DNA from: a virus
Reading direction: 5' to 3' (one strand)
IMG/VR virus record: IMGVR_UViG_3300024946_000001
Location: 1-37,471 of that record
DNA: 37,471 bases
A model generated the notes under the pieces. The model searched no databases, had not been told where the DNA came from, and saw only the letters and a program-made list of their open reading frames with translations. How positions within the stretch are numbered: the first letter of the stretch is position 1; every line of letters starts with the position of its first letter. Below are positions 26,474-34,915 of this stretch, piece after piece. The position numbers and the translations under genes are program-made.

Positions 26474-27887
26474 TTTAATAGAAGACATTGCAGTCTTTTA
26501 TGATAATCCGCTAGGCTTCGTTAAATACATATTCCCATGGGGCGAAGGTTCACTTAAAGATTCATATCCTGACAAGTGGCAGATAGAAACATTAGAAACT
26601 ATCGGGCAAGCTGTTAAAGATGGTGCAACACTTGGCGAGGCAATCAGAATCGCAGTAGCTTCTGGTCATGGTATTGGAAAGACTGCATTTGTAAGCTGGA
26701 TTATATTGTGGTTCATCTCAACTAGAGAATTCCCACAGATTGTTGTTACATCTAACACAGCTAATCAGCTAAGCGCAAAGACATGGCGAGAGTTAGCAAA
26801 GTGGCATCGTTTAGCAATCAATAAGCATTGGTTCGAGTGGACTGCGACTAAGTTCTACCATAAAGAATATCCTGATACATGGTTTGCCTCTGCAATCCCT
26901 TGGTCAATTAATAACAGTGAAGCTTTTGCTGGTACGCATGAAAAGCATGTGTTAGTGATCTACGATGAAGCATCAGGTATTCATGACCAAATATGGGAAG
27001 TGACAGAAGGCGCAATGACCACAGCAGGTGCGATGTGGGTAGCTTTCGGAAATCCTACAAAGAATACTGGTCGATTCCGTGAATGCTTCGGTAAGTTTAA
27101 GCATCGCTGGATAACAAGACAGATTGATTCAAGAGAAGCAAAGCAAGCCTCACTATCGCAAATACAGCAATGGGTTGATGACTATGGTGAAGACAGCGAC
27201 TTTGTGCGCGTACGTGTTCGCGGTGTGTTTCCTAGGGCTGGTTCTAATCAGTTTATCGGTGCTGACATTGTAGAAGCATGTCGCAGATATGTGGCTCAAG
27301 GTTATGAAGGCTTAGAGCGCGTTATTGGCGTTGATGTGGCTAGGTTTGGAGATGACCAATCAGTCATTATTAAGCGACAAGGGCGAAAGGTGTTTGAGCC
27401 AGTGAAGTATCGAGGCTTAGACACAATGTCCTTAGCCTCGCGAGTAGTGGAAATGATAGACGAATATAGACCAGACGCCATCTTCATCGATGGCGTTGGC
27501 GTAGGTGGGGGTGTGATTGATAGAGTTAAGCAACTCAGACCATCAGCCAACATCATTGATGTGGTTGCAGGTTCAACCGCTAGCGATTCAGCTAAATACT
27601 TTAACAAGCGTGCAGAAATGTGGGGATTAGTTAGAGATTACCTCAAAGCTGGTGCTGAACTGCCATCCGATAACGAACTACTCGAAGAACTTCAAGCCGT
27701 TGAATATGGCTTTAGTCCTAAACAACAAATTCAGATAGAGAAAAAGGAAGATATGAAAGCACGCGGACTTAGCAGCCCAGATGTTGCAGATGCACTCTGT
27801 CTGACTTTTGCAGAGATTATCATGCGTAAAGAAGAATCGCATCAGCATGTGCCTTCGTATGTGGGTGAAATGGGCTGGGGCTTCTAA
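26454..27887 (+). CDS. terL: Terminase large subunit
   Basis: The product is 477 residues from a GTG inside terS. ATPase motifs: Walker A ASGHGIGKT (residues ~71-79) and Walker B LVIYDEASG (~166-174). Nuclease motifs: VIGVDVARFGDD, AIFIDGVGVGGG and SPDVADALCLTF. Length and motifs match headful-packaging terminases of the P22/Sf6 class. It pumps and cuts DNA at the portal. It is coupled to the portal gene by TAATG. Confidence 0.92.
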   Translation: MNALEVSLIEDIAVFYDNPLGFVKYIFPWGEGSLKDSYPDKWQIETLETIGQAVKDGATLGEAIRIAVASGHGIGKTAFVSWIILWFISTREFPQIVVTSNTANQLSAKTWRELAKWHRLAINKHWFEWTATKFYHKEYPDTWFASAIPWSINNSEAFAGTHEKHVLVIYDEASGIHDQIWEVTEGAMTTAGAMWVAFGNPTKNTGRFRECFGKFKHRWITRQIDSREAKQASLSQIQQWVDDYGEDSDFVRVRVRGVFPRAGSNQFIGADIVEACRRYVAQGYEGLERVIGVDVARFGDDQSVIIKRQGRKVFEPVKYRGLDTMSLASRVVEMIDEYRPDAIFIDGVGVGGGVIDRVKQLRPSANIIDVVAGSTASDSAKYFNKRAEMWGLVRDYLKAGAELPSDNELLEELQAVEYGFSPKQQIQIEKKEDMKARGLSSPDVADALCLTFAEIIMRKEESHQHVPSYVGEMGWGF

Positions 27888-30094
27888 TGGCTAAAAGTAA
27901 ATCAGTGAGCAACACATCAACCAAAGTTGAAATGACTGTTGTTGAGCGTGCCAAAGCATTCTATGCGCGTGCTAAAGCTTATGAAGCAGATCAACGCAAA
28001 GAAGAGTTAGACGACATTCGCTTTGTTGGCTTGTTAGAGCAATGGCCTGAACAGCTTAAAGCTATCCGTGAAAGCGACCCGCAAGGCGCACGACCATGTT
28101 TAGTGGTTGATAAGGTCAATCAATACAAGAATCAAATTGTTAATCAGATGCGTCAAGCTCGACCAGGCATTAAAGCTCGACCTGTTGATGATGCTGGTGA
28201 CGTTGAAGTGGCAGAGGTTTATCAAGGCATCATTCGTCACATTGAAGATGCTAGTAAGGCTGACATTGCCTATGATTGGGCTGGTGAAGGTGCTGTTACA
28301 AGTGGCACGGGTTACTTCCGCATCATCACTGAATATGTGGGTGACAGCTTCCAACAAGAAATACGCATAGCACGTATTCGCAATCGCTTCACTGTGTTCT
28401 TTGATCCTAATGCCAAAGAGCCTGACGGTTCAGACCAAACAGAATGCTTAATCACCACAATGATTCCGCGCAAAGAGTTTGAAGAACAATATCCTGACAT
28501 TGAGCTATCAGAGTGGAACGCTTCAACTGGTGACAGTGATTGGTATGACATAGATAATGTCCGCATTGCTGAATACTTCTATATTGAGAAAGAAAAGACC
28601 AAGCTATACCTGTTAGAAGATGGCAACTCAATATTTAAAGACGAGTACGAAGAAAAGTATCAGTCTGCACCAAGTGAAGAAGTGCAAGAGACTGACATGG
28701 AGCCAGCGCAAGAAGCTATCGCTATGCCTGAACCAGCACCAGCTATCCTAAAGACACGTGATGGCTACAAGACTATTGTTAAATGGTGCAAAGTAACAGG
28801 ATCAGAAACAATAGAGGAAACTGTTGTTGCTGGTATGTTCATACCTGTCATTCGCGTGATTGGCATTGAGACAGACATTGATGGTAAGTTATATCTACGT
28901 GGCATTGTGCGTGGCGTTAAAGATGCACAGCGCATGTATAACTACCAACGCTCTACTGTAGTGGAAACATTAGCACTTGCATCTAAAGCCCCTTGGGTTG
29001 CTGCGGCTGGTCAGATTGAAGGCTTTGAAGGTGAATGGGCAAGTTCTAACCGTGTTAATCGTGCCGTGCTTAAATACAAGCCAGTCAATATAAACGGTAC
29101 ATTAGCACCACCACCACAAAGACAAGGTTATTCAGGTGTTCCTACTGGCTTGATTCAAGACATGGAAACATCAGAGCATGATATCCAATCAGCTTTGGGT
29201 ATGTATCAAGCCTCTATCGGTCAAGATGGTAACGCCAAGTCTGGTCGTGCGATGAATGCACAACAGAAACAAGGCGACATGGCAACATTCCAGTTCCCTG
29301 ATAATCAGTCTAAGTCTATCCGTCATGCTGGCCGCATAATCATGGGTATGATTCCAGTGATATACGACACGCCACAAGTCATTCGCATACTCGGTGAAGA
29401 TGGCACAGCAAGTTATGCCAAGATTGATCCGGAGCAAAAAGAAGCGGTAGTCAAGCAAAAAGACATGAATGGCGCTATTAGCAAAATCTATAATCTTGGC
29501 GTTGGTAAATACGATGTAACGATTACAACAGGATCTAACTATGCGACTAAACGCATGGAAGGTGCTGACTTCTTAACTCAACTTGTGCAATCTAGCCCTG
29601 ACTTAATGCCAGTGATTGGTGACTTACTATTCAAGTCAATGGATATGCCTTATGCAGAAGAAATCAGCGAGCGCATGAAAAAAATGATGCCTCCACAACT
29701 GCAAGATGGTGAGGATGGCGAAAGTCCAGAAGTACAGCAAGTCAAACAACAAGCTAAACAAGCAGTAGACCAACTATCTCAACAGTTAGATGCAGCTCAC
29801 CAAGCGATGCAAGAAGCTGAACAGGAAGCCAAAGAGCTTAAGAATAAAGCTGACAGCGTAGAAGGTAAGCTTGATTACGACAACAAGAAGCTTGAAATAG
29901 ACTGGTACAAAGCCGAGACAGACAGGATAAAAGTTGAATTAGATGCAGCTCAACAAGAAGCTTTAGACCCATCAAGAATACAAATGATTGAGGATGCTGT
30001 GGCGAGGATGATTGATATGATGCCTCCCACGGAATCACAAGAACAAACACAGCCGCCTACGGGCGGTTTTTCTTTGCCTGAAGGAAATGAATAA
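27887..30094 (+). CDS. Portal protein (P22 gp1-like)
   Basis: The product is 735 residues, close to the 725 of P22 gp1. The opening region, GRAMNAQQKQGDMATFQFPD and PQVIRILGEDGTASYAKIDP are typical of this family, and the C-terminal ~120 residues are a long Gln/Glu-rich coiled coil (the barrel) ending in a Pro-rich tail. It forms the dodecameric vertex for packaging and tail attachment. The last ~40 bases encode a terminator hairpin (30051-30072). Confidence 0.9.
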   Translation: MAKSKSVSNTSTKVEMTVVERAKAFYARAKAYEADQRKEELDDIRFVGLLEQWPEQLKAIRESDPQGARPCLVVDKVNQYKNQIVNQMRQARPGIKARPVDDAGDVEVAEVYQGIIRHIEDASKADIAYDWAGEGAVTSGTGYFRIITEYVGDSFQQEIRIARIRNRFTVFFDPNAKEPDGSDQTECLITTMIPRKEFEEQYPDIELSEWNASTGDSDWYDIDNVRIAEYFYIEKEKTKLYLLEDGNSIFKDEYEEKYQSAPSEEVQETDMEPAQEAIAMPEPAPAILKTRDGYKTIVKWCKVTGSETIEETVVAGMFIPVIRVIGIETDIDGKLYLRGIVRGVKDAQRMYNYQRSTVVETLALASKAPWVAAAGQIEGFEGEWASSNRVNRAVLKYKPVNINGTLAPPPQRQGYSGVPTGLIQDMETSEHDIQSALGMYQASIGQDGNAKSGRAMNAQQKQGDMATFQFPDNQSKSIRHAGRIIMGMIPVIYDTPQVIRILGEDGTASYAKIDPEQKEAVVKQKDMNGAISKIYNLGVGKYDVTITTGSNYATKRMEGADFLTQLVQSSPDLMPVIGDLLFKSMDMPYAEEISERMKKMMPPQLQDGEDGESPEVQQVKQQAKQAVDQLSQQLDAAHQAMQEAEQEAKELKNKADSVEGKLDYDNKKLEIDWYKAETDRIKVELDAAQQEALDPSRIQMIEDAVARMIDMMPPTESQEQTQPPTGGFSLPEGNE
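30051..30072 (+). terminator. Intrinsic terminator inside the end of the portal gene
   Basis: CCGCC (30053-30057) and GGCGG (30062-30066) close a TACG loop, giving the extra-stable C(UACG)G tetraloop, followed by TTTTTC. It sits in coding sequence (reading PPTGGF), so translating ribosomes or Q-type antitermination could modulate it. Confidence 0.75.
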
Positions 30095-31617
30095 TGCCAA
30101 CTGGACAACCTTTAACCTGCACGATTATCAAAGCAGGTCGCTCTGATGCTTATGGGATTGCCTTAGTTGTTGGCAATACTTATTCGCTTGATTTCAACCT
30201 TGTTAAAAGCCTATATCAATCAGGCTATGCGACTGTTGCAGACATTACAGTGTTTGATGATGACTTCACCCCATTGGGGCAGACATTAGCGCAGCTTAAT
30301 CAAGTACAGACAGCTCTAGTTAGTCCTACTACTGGATTGCCTATTAGCTTGGGTGGTGGTTCAATATCCGCAAAAAGCTCAACCTCAGTTGTAGGTGATA
30401 GTAGATTCGCTTATGGGTTCACCACTGGCTCAGTTGGTATTACAGGTGTGCGCTCAATGAATCCTATTATGTGGATGAATGACTTATTAGCTAGTCAGGG
30501 AGTTGGGTTTGACTTCATTGCCATGTGGGCGCAGGGCGGTGAAACATTAGCTTCATCACTAGGTAGTGGTCGCTGGGCTTCATTCTTGGCTGATGGTGCT
30601 GAAATTGGTCACATGATATTCATGCATAATGACTTAAATCCTGCTGGCACGGCAGATATGACTCCTCAGACATTCTTGGACTTATACGAAGCTAGACTGA
30701 TTGAAGCAGTTGCAGTTAAGAAAGTTGTTTATGTTTGGTCTGGTACTCCTCTAGTTTCATCCGTATCAACTACATATTTAAATCAGTGGTATCAGTTCCC
30801 AGCCATCAATGCAGGACTTAAAGCCCTTTGCGCTAAGTATCGTAATGCTATTTATGTTGATGCTTACAATCCGATTCTTGATACTACAAGCGCAACCCTA
30901 GATGCTGTTACTGGAATGATTCAAGAGGATGATGGTGTCCATGAAACAACTCGCGGTGCTAATAAGATGGGCTATGCAGGAGCATTGCAAACAGCCGACA
31001 AAGTAAATATCACTCGCTATAAAACAAAAGGCTCAAACATTCTCCCAGCCTTTACTGGCACAGGTGGGGCTAAAGGCACTGGCACATTCACAGTGACTAA
31101 CCCAACTAATCTTCCTTTGAATTGGGAAATCATAGCCACTGCTGGGGTGATAGGTACTACTGTGACAATCACTCAAATTGATGGCGGTCGTGTACGTTTA
31201 GCCATGGATAACACGGCAAATGCTGCTGACTGCACCATATCAATTAGACCTAACTCAACAGCAAGAACGGCTATGCTAGCTTTATTAAATTCATCTGGTG
31301 GCGACACACTTCAAGCACAGTTTGATTATCAAATGTTCGGTATCGGTGGAATACAAGGATGTAATCTTGGGGGATATTGGCAAGTAAATGCAAGCACTAA
31401 CTATTCTGGATTTATGGGTGGTAAATCTACACAAGAGGATAATACTTCACTTGCTTGGATGATATTTGGTCATGGTGGCAAGAGAAAATCAACAGTATTA
31501 ACAATACCAGCCATTACAGTTACAGCCATTACTTTCTCAGTTGATATTACTCTACCTGCTTTAACTGGAGTTTGCACTTTTGATTTATGGACTCCTGAAT
31601 TATATAAATTAACTTAA
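30094..31617 (+). CDS. SGNH-type hydrolase, virion-associated candidate
   Basis: The product is 507 residues. Residues 1-60 are a small module (AYGIALVVGNTYSLDFNLVK then SGYATVADI). An SGNH domain follows: block I VVGDSRFAYG (Ser), block II QGGETLAS (Gly), block III MHNDLNP (Asn), and block V EDDGVHETTRGA (Asp/His). Residues ~310-507 are beta-rich (Thr/Gly/Ile), probably a jelly-roll or trimerisation region. It likely deacetylates or de-esterifies surface polysaccharide. The location between portal and scaffold, bracketed by terminators, is unusual. Confidence 0.75.
   Translation: MPTGQPLTCTIIKAGRSDAYGIALVVGNTYSLDFNLVKSLYQSGYATVADITVFDDDFTPLGQTLAQLNQVQTALVSPTTGLPISLGGGSISAKSSTSVVGDSRFAYGFTTGSVGITGVRSMNPIMWMNDLLASQGVGFDFIAMWAQGGETLASSLGSGRWASFLADGAEIGHMIFMHNDLNPAGTADMTPQTFLDLYEARLIEAVAVKKVVYVWSGTPLVSSVSTTYLNQWYQFPAINAGLKALCAKYRNAIYVDAYNPILDTTSATLDAVTGMIQEDDGVHETTRGANKMGYAGALQTADKVNITRYKTKGSNILPAFTGTGGAKGTGTFTVTNPTNLPLNWEIIATAGVIGTTVTITQIDGGRVRLAMDNTANAADCTISIRPNSTARTAMLALLNSSGGDTLQAQFDYQMFGIGGIQGCNLGGYWQVNASTNYSGFMGGKSTQEDNTSLAWMIFGHGGKRKSTVLTIPAITVTAITFSVDITLPALTGVCTFDLWTPELYKLT
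31580..31608 (+). promoter_or_regulatory. Possible weak promoter before the scaffold gene
   Basis: TTGATT (31580-31585), 17-base spacer, TATAAA (31603-31608) within the end of the SGNH gene. It could supply scaffold and coat mRNA, but two hairpins follow it and the DNA is AT-rich, so chance matches are common. Confidence 0.3.
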
Positions 31618-31623
31618 CCAAAC

Positions 31624-31646
31624 AGCCCCTTAACTGCGGCTTTTTT
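31624..31646 (+). terminator. Weak terminator-like hairpin
   Basis: AGCC (31624-31627) pairs with GGCT (31638-31641) and is followed by TTTTTA. Only 4 bp, so weaker than the hairpin at 31675. Confidence 0.5.
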
Positions 31647-31674
31647 ACGTCTATCGGCAGACTTTTACCGAGCC

Positions 31675-31699
31675 AAAGCCCATTAATTTGGGCTTTTTT
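31675..31699 (+). terminator. Terminator between SGNH and scaffold genes
   Basis: AAAGCCC (31675-31681) pairs with GGGCTTT (31690-31696), loop ATTAATTT, followed by further T. It is followed within 20 bases by the scaffold start. Confidence 0.85.
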
Positions 31700-31717
31700 C
31701 ATTTCTAAGGATGAAAA

Positions 31718-32521
31718 ATGTCAGAAGAATTGCCCGTAATTGAAACATCACAAGGCGAAGTGATTGAAACCGCCGAACAAGCACCTGTACTTGAAAATGC
31801 AGAGGACACAGCGAAGCCCGCTGACCAAACGGCTGATAAGACATTCACGCAAGCAGAGCTTGATGAGATTGTTCAAAAAAGATTAGTAAAGCTTGAGAGA
31901 AAGTTAGAAAAGCAGCGCATTGAAACTGAAACACGCGCCAAGGTATTGCAAGAAGTAGCAGCTAAACCTACACCGGCAGCAGACAAGCCAAAGATAGAAG
32001 ATTATGCGGATTATTCTGAGTTTATCGAAGACTTAACCGACTGGAAAACAGACCAAAAGATTAAAGGTTTGAAAGACAGTGAAGTTCAAGAGACTGAGCG
32101 TAAATCACAGCAATCTGAGCAAGAAAGACGAGCAGAAAAGCAACAAGAGTTATTAGAGAACGGTGAGCGTAAATACGAAGATTTTGAGGATGTTGTTAAG
32201 TCCGATAAAACTGTTTATTCACAAGCTGCCTATCTGTCAATTCTTGAGAGTGATATCTCTTCTGACATCGTTTATCACCTTGCTAAGAATCAGGATGAAG
32301 CCAAACGCATTGCAGCCTTGCCAGCTTACGCTCAAGCCAAAGAAATAGGCAAGCTAGAGGACAAACTCTCAGCTAAAGCCCCAGTAAAAACCTCCAACGC
32401 ACCAACGCCAATCAAGCCCATAGAAGGTGGTAAGAACATCACCAAGAAGCTTGAGGAAATGACCTATGAAGAAATGATAGAGCATGACCGTAAGCGCGGT
32501 GCGAGATACATCAACCGATAA
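31718..32521 (+). CDS. Capsid scaffolding protein
   Basis: The product is 267 residues, acidic at the start (EELPVIETSQGEVIETAEQ) and strongly helical with charged coiled coil at ~45-75 and 120-150. A basic C-terminus ends DRKRGARYINR, suiting the coat-binding helix-turn-helix of P22-type scaffolds. It lies directly upstream of the coat gene. Role: guide procapsid assembly, then leave. Identified by position and composition. Confidence 0.8.
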   Translation: MSEELPVIETSQGEVIETAEQAPVLENAEDTAKPADQTADKTFTQAELDEIVQKRLVKLERKLEKQRIETETRAKVLQEVAAKPTPAADKPKIEDYADYSEFIEDLTDWKTDQKIKGLKDSEVQETERKSQQSEQERRAEKQQELLENGERKYEDFEDVVKSDKTVYSQAAYLSILESDISSDIVYHLAKNQDEAKRIAALPAYAQAKEIGKLEDKLSAKAPVKTSNAPTPIKPIEGGKNITKKLEEMTYEEMIEHDRKRGARYINR

Positions 32522-32530
32522 GGAATCAAT

Positions 32531-33748
32531 ATGTCAAACGTACTCGCAACGTCCAGCATTGTCGCTAAAAAGACACTTGCTATTTTAGAAAATAGTCTCT
32601 CATTTGCCTCTAATGTTAACCGCACATGGGAAGACGAATACACAGGCAATATGTCACGTGGTTATGCTCCTGGAGCAACTATCAACATCAAACGCCCATC
32701 TCGCTACACTTACCGTGCTGGTCGCGTATCAGTGCCACAAGCATCAACAGATACCACAGTTCCATTAACACTTTCTCAAGGTGGTTGTGACTTAAACTTC
32801 ACCAGCTTTGAGCGCACAGTCGGCATCACTGAAGATTCATTAGACATGAAGATTCAAGCTGCTATCGCTTCTGTAGTGAATGAAATTGACCGCCAAGGTT
32901 TAGAAATGGCTAAGTTCAACTCATTTAATACATTGAACCCAACAGGTGCTTTACCTACAACTCAATTGCAAGCTGTGCAAGTTTACACAGATGCAATGCG
33001 CCGCTTAAATGAAATGGCTGCACCAACTAACCGTGGTGAGAAAGCATTCATTATGGGTCCCGGTCTTAACGGTGCTTCTGTGGCTGGTTTATCTGGTCTT
33101 TTCAACTCAGCAGAAAAGATTAATAAACAGTACGGTAACGGCATGATGGTCGATTCATTAGGCTTCGTTGTTGGCATGGATCAGAACGTATCTACATTGA
33201 CCTTAGGCGCTGCAACTGCGACTAACATCAATGGTGCAAACCAAGTTGGTTCAGCTATCACTGTAGTTGCTGTGGCTGGTGGTACTTTGGTTCGCGGTAC
33301 ATCTATCACATTGCCGGGCGTATTTGCAGTTAACCCACAAACACGTCAATCAACAGGTGTTCTAGCTGACTTTATCGTGACTGCTGACGCTTTGGTAGGT
33401 GCTACTACTATCAATATCAGTCCTGCGATTGTCACAACTGGTGCCTTCCAAAACGTAACAGCATCACCAACAACAGCAACGCCTTACATCATCAAAGGCG
33501 CGGTAAATACATCATACCAATCAAACATCGCATTCCATAAAGATGCGTTCACATTGGCTATGGTTCCGATGGAATTACCTCCTGCTGGCACTGGCGCTCG
33601 CGCACATCAAGAATCACGCAACGGCTTCACAGTGAAGGTGACTGATGGTTACGACTTCATCAATGACAACAGCTTAATGCGGATTGATGTGTTGTTCGGC
33701 TGGGCTGCGACTTACCCAGAGTTGTCAACTCGTTACTTAACTGTTTAA
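32531..33748 (+). CDS. Major capsid (coat) protein, P22 gp5-like
   Basis: The product is 405 residues with AAGGAATCA upstream. The N-terminal half has NRTWEDEYTGNMSRGYAPGA, INIKRPSRYTYRAGR and FTSFERTVGITEDSLDMKIQ, the P22-coat family pattern of an HK97-fold subunit. A Gly/Ala/Thr/Val-rich central portion (~220-330) may correspond to the inserted I-domain. The C-terminus (DGYDFINDNSLMRIDVLFGW) is typical. It forms the icosahedral shell. Confidence 0.9.
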   Translation: MSNVLATSSIVAKKTLAILENSLSFASNVNRTWEDEYTGNMSRGYAPGATINIKRPSRYTYRAGRVSVPQASTDTTVPLTLSQGGCDLNFTSFERTVGITEDSLDMKIQAAIASVVNEIDRQGLEMAKFNSFNTLNPTGALPTTQLQAVQVYTDAMRRLNEMAAPTNRGEKAFIMGPGLNGASVAGLSGLFNSAEKINKQYGNGMMVDSLGFVVGMDQNVSTLTLGAATATNINGANQVGSAITVVAVAGGTLVRGTSITLPGVFAVNPQTRQSTGVLADFIVTADALVGATTINISPAIVTTGAFQNVTASPTTATPYIIKGAVNTSYQSNIAFHKDAFTLAMVPMELPPAGTGARAHQESRNGFTVKVTDGYDFINDNSLMRIDVLFGWAATYPELSTRYLTV

Positions 33749-33759
33749 GGAAAATCATC

Positions 33760-34158
33760 ATGGCTATTACATTACTTAGAGCTTATCAAGGCTTTCCTGC
33801 TGGTCAAATCGTTGAGTTAACCAATGAGCTTGAAACGGCTCTTATCGCTCAAAACATCGCTACTGCTGCGGTAATTGCTAACACAACTACAGGCGCATAT
33901 ACGTCATATGCATACTCTGGCGTTGCTGCAATTGCTGCTGGTGCATCTAGCGTTGTTATCACAAATCCTCTTGTTACAGCTAATACAAAAGTGTGGGCGG
34001 TTGTTGCTCAGGCTACGGCTGACGGTACGTTGCTTCGTGTTGAGCGTGTTGTTACGGCAGCAGGTTCATTCACCATCTACGGTACAGCCAATGCTACCGC
34101 AACCACTCTGATTGACTGGGCAGTATTGCCAGCAATTGGTTACACACCAGCGCAATAG
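33760..34158 (+). CDS. Small virion protein, possible head decoration
   Basis: The product is 132 residues, after AAGGAAAATCATC. The first ~40 residues (TLLRAYQGFPAGQIVELTNE then ETALIAQNIATAA) form a small module that resembles the first 50 of the SGNH protein. The remainder is Ala/Thr/Val-rich and beta-like (SVVITNPLVTANTKVWAVVA). The position between coat and gp4 suggests decoration or a neck component; unproven. Confidence 0.55.
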   Translation: MAITLLRAYQGFPAGQIVELTNELETALIAQNIATAAVIANTTTGAYTSYAYSGVAAIAAGASSVVITNPLVTANTKVWAVVAQATADGTLLRVERVVTAAGSFTIYGTANATATTLIDWAVLPAIGYTPAQ

Positions 34159-34216
34159 TTGGTTTTTAGCGCCCATTTGAAAGAGTGGGTGTAATAAAGC
34201 TTATTAGGGGTACAAA

Positions 34217-34915
34217 ATGGCAACTGGTTTAGACATTGTTAAAAAGGCTATGAAAATAGCTGGCGTATTAGGGCAGAACGAAACGCCTAGCTCTAGTGAA
34301 GCCGATGATGGGTTTGCATCATTGAATAACATGCTTGCGCTATGGGCTAACGATAGAACCTTTGCTTATACAACTGTACGCAATAGCTCACCATTAACCA
34401 ATGGCGTTAATTCTTACACAATCGGCACTGGTGGCGTTATTAATGTGCCTAGACCTGTGACTATTGATTATGCGTTTATTCGTCTTAACAGCGTAGATTA
34501 CCCGCTACAAAAGATTAATAACCAAGATTACGATTCAATCCCATTTAAGAGTAATCAAGGCTTTCCACAATACTTCTACTTTGAAGATTCATTTCCTCTA
34601 GCAACGATTTATCTATATGGCGTACCACAAGCCAACATGACATTGTTTTTTGATACGTGGGTTCAGTTAACACAGTTCGCCAATCTATCTGACAATCTAA
34701 CATTCCCTCCCGGTTATGAGCTTGCAATTCAGTACAACCTAGCTAAGTTTATCTGCCCTGAATATGGTACATCACTGACACCAGAAGCGGCAGAGATAGC
34801 AGTCACATCGCTTGCTATGGTACGTGAGAGAAATATGCCTAACCTAGTCATGAAAAATGAAGTAGGACAGATTAGTGGTCGAGTGCCTTACGGTTACGGA
34901 GCTTGGAGTTATTAA
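34217..34915 (+). CDS. Tail accessory factor gp4-like (head completion)
   Basis: The product is 232 residues. DIVKKAMKIAGVLGQNETPS, LASLNNMLALWANDRTF-like opening, then TIYLYGVPQANMTLFFDTWV and FPPGYELAIQYNLAKFICPE are the features of P22 gp4-type packaged-DNA stabilisation proteins. It binds under the portal and starts tail assembly. Its length is larger than P22 gp4 (166) but usual for many relatives. Its stop overlaps the gp10-like start (TAATG). Confidence 0.85.
   Translation: MATGLDIVKKAMKIAGVLGQNETPSSSEADDGFASLNNMLALWANDRTFAYTTVRNSSPLTNGVNSYTIGTGGVINVPRPVTIDYAFIRLNSVDYPLQKINNQDYDSIPFKSNQGFPQYFYFEDSFPLATIYLYGVPQANMTLFFDTWVQLTQFANLSDNLTFPPGYELAIQYNLAKFICPEYGTSLTPEAAEIAVTSLAMVRERNMPNLVMKNEVGQISGRVPYGYGAWSY

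Noticed and set aside
33875-34111. Second open frame within the post-coat gene
   Set aside because: Leu/His-rich shadow of an Ala/Thr-rich coding sequence in another frame.
34170-34191. Terminator after the post-coat protein gene
   Set aside because: CGCCCA/TGGGTG stem is present but no T-run follows.
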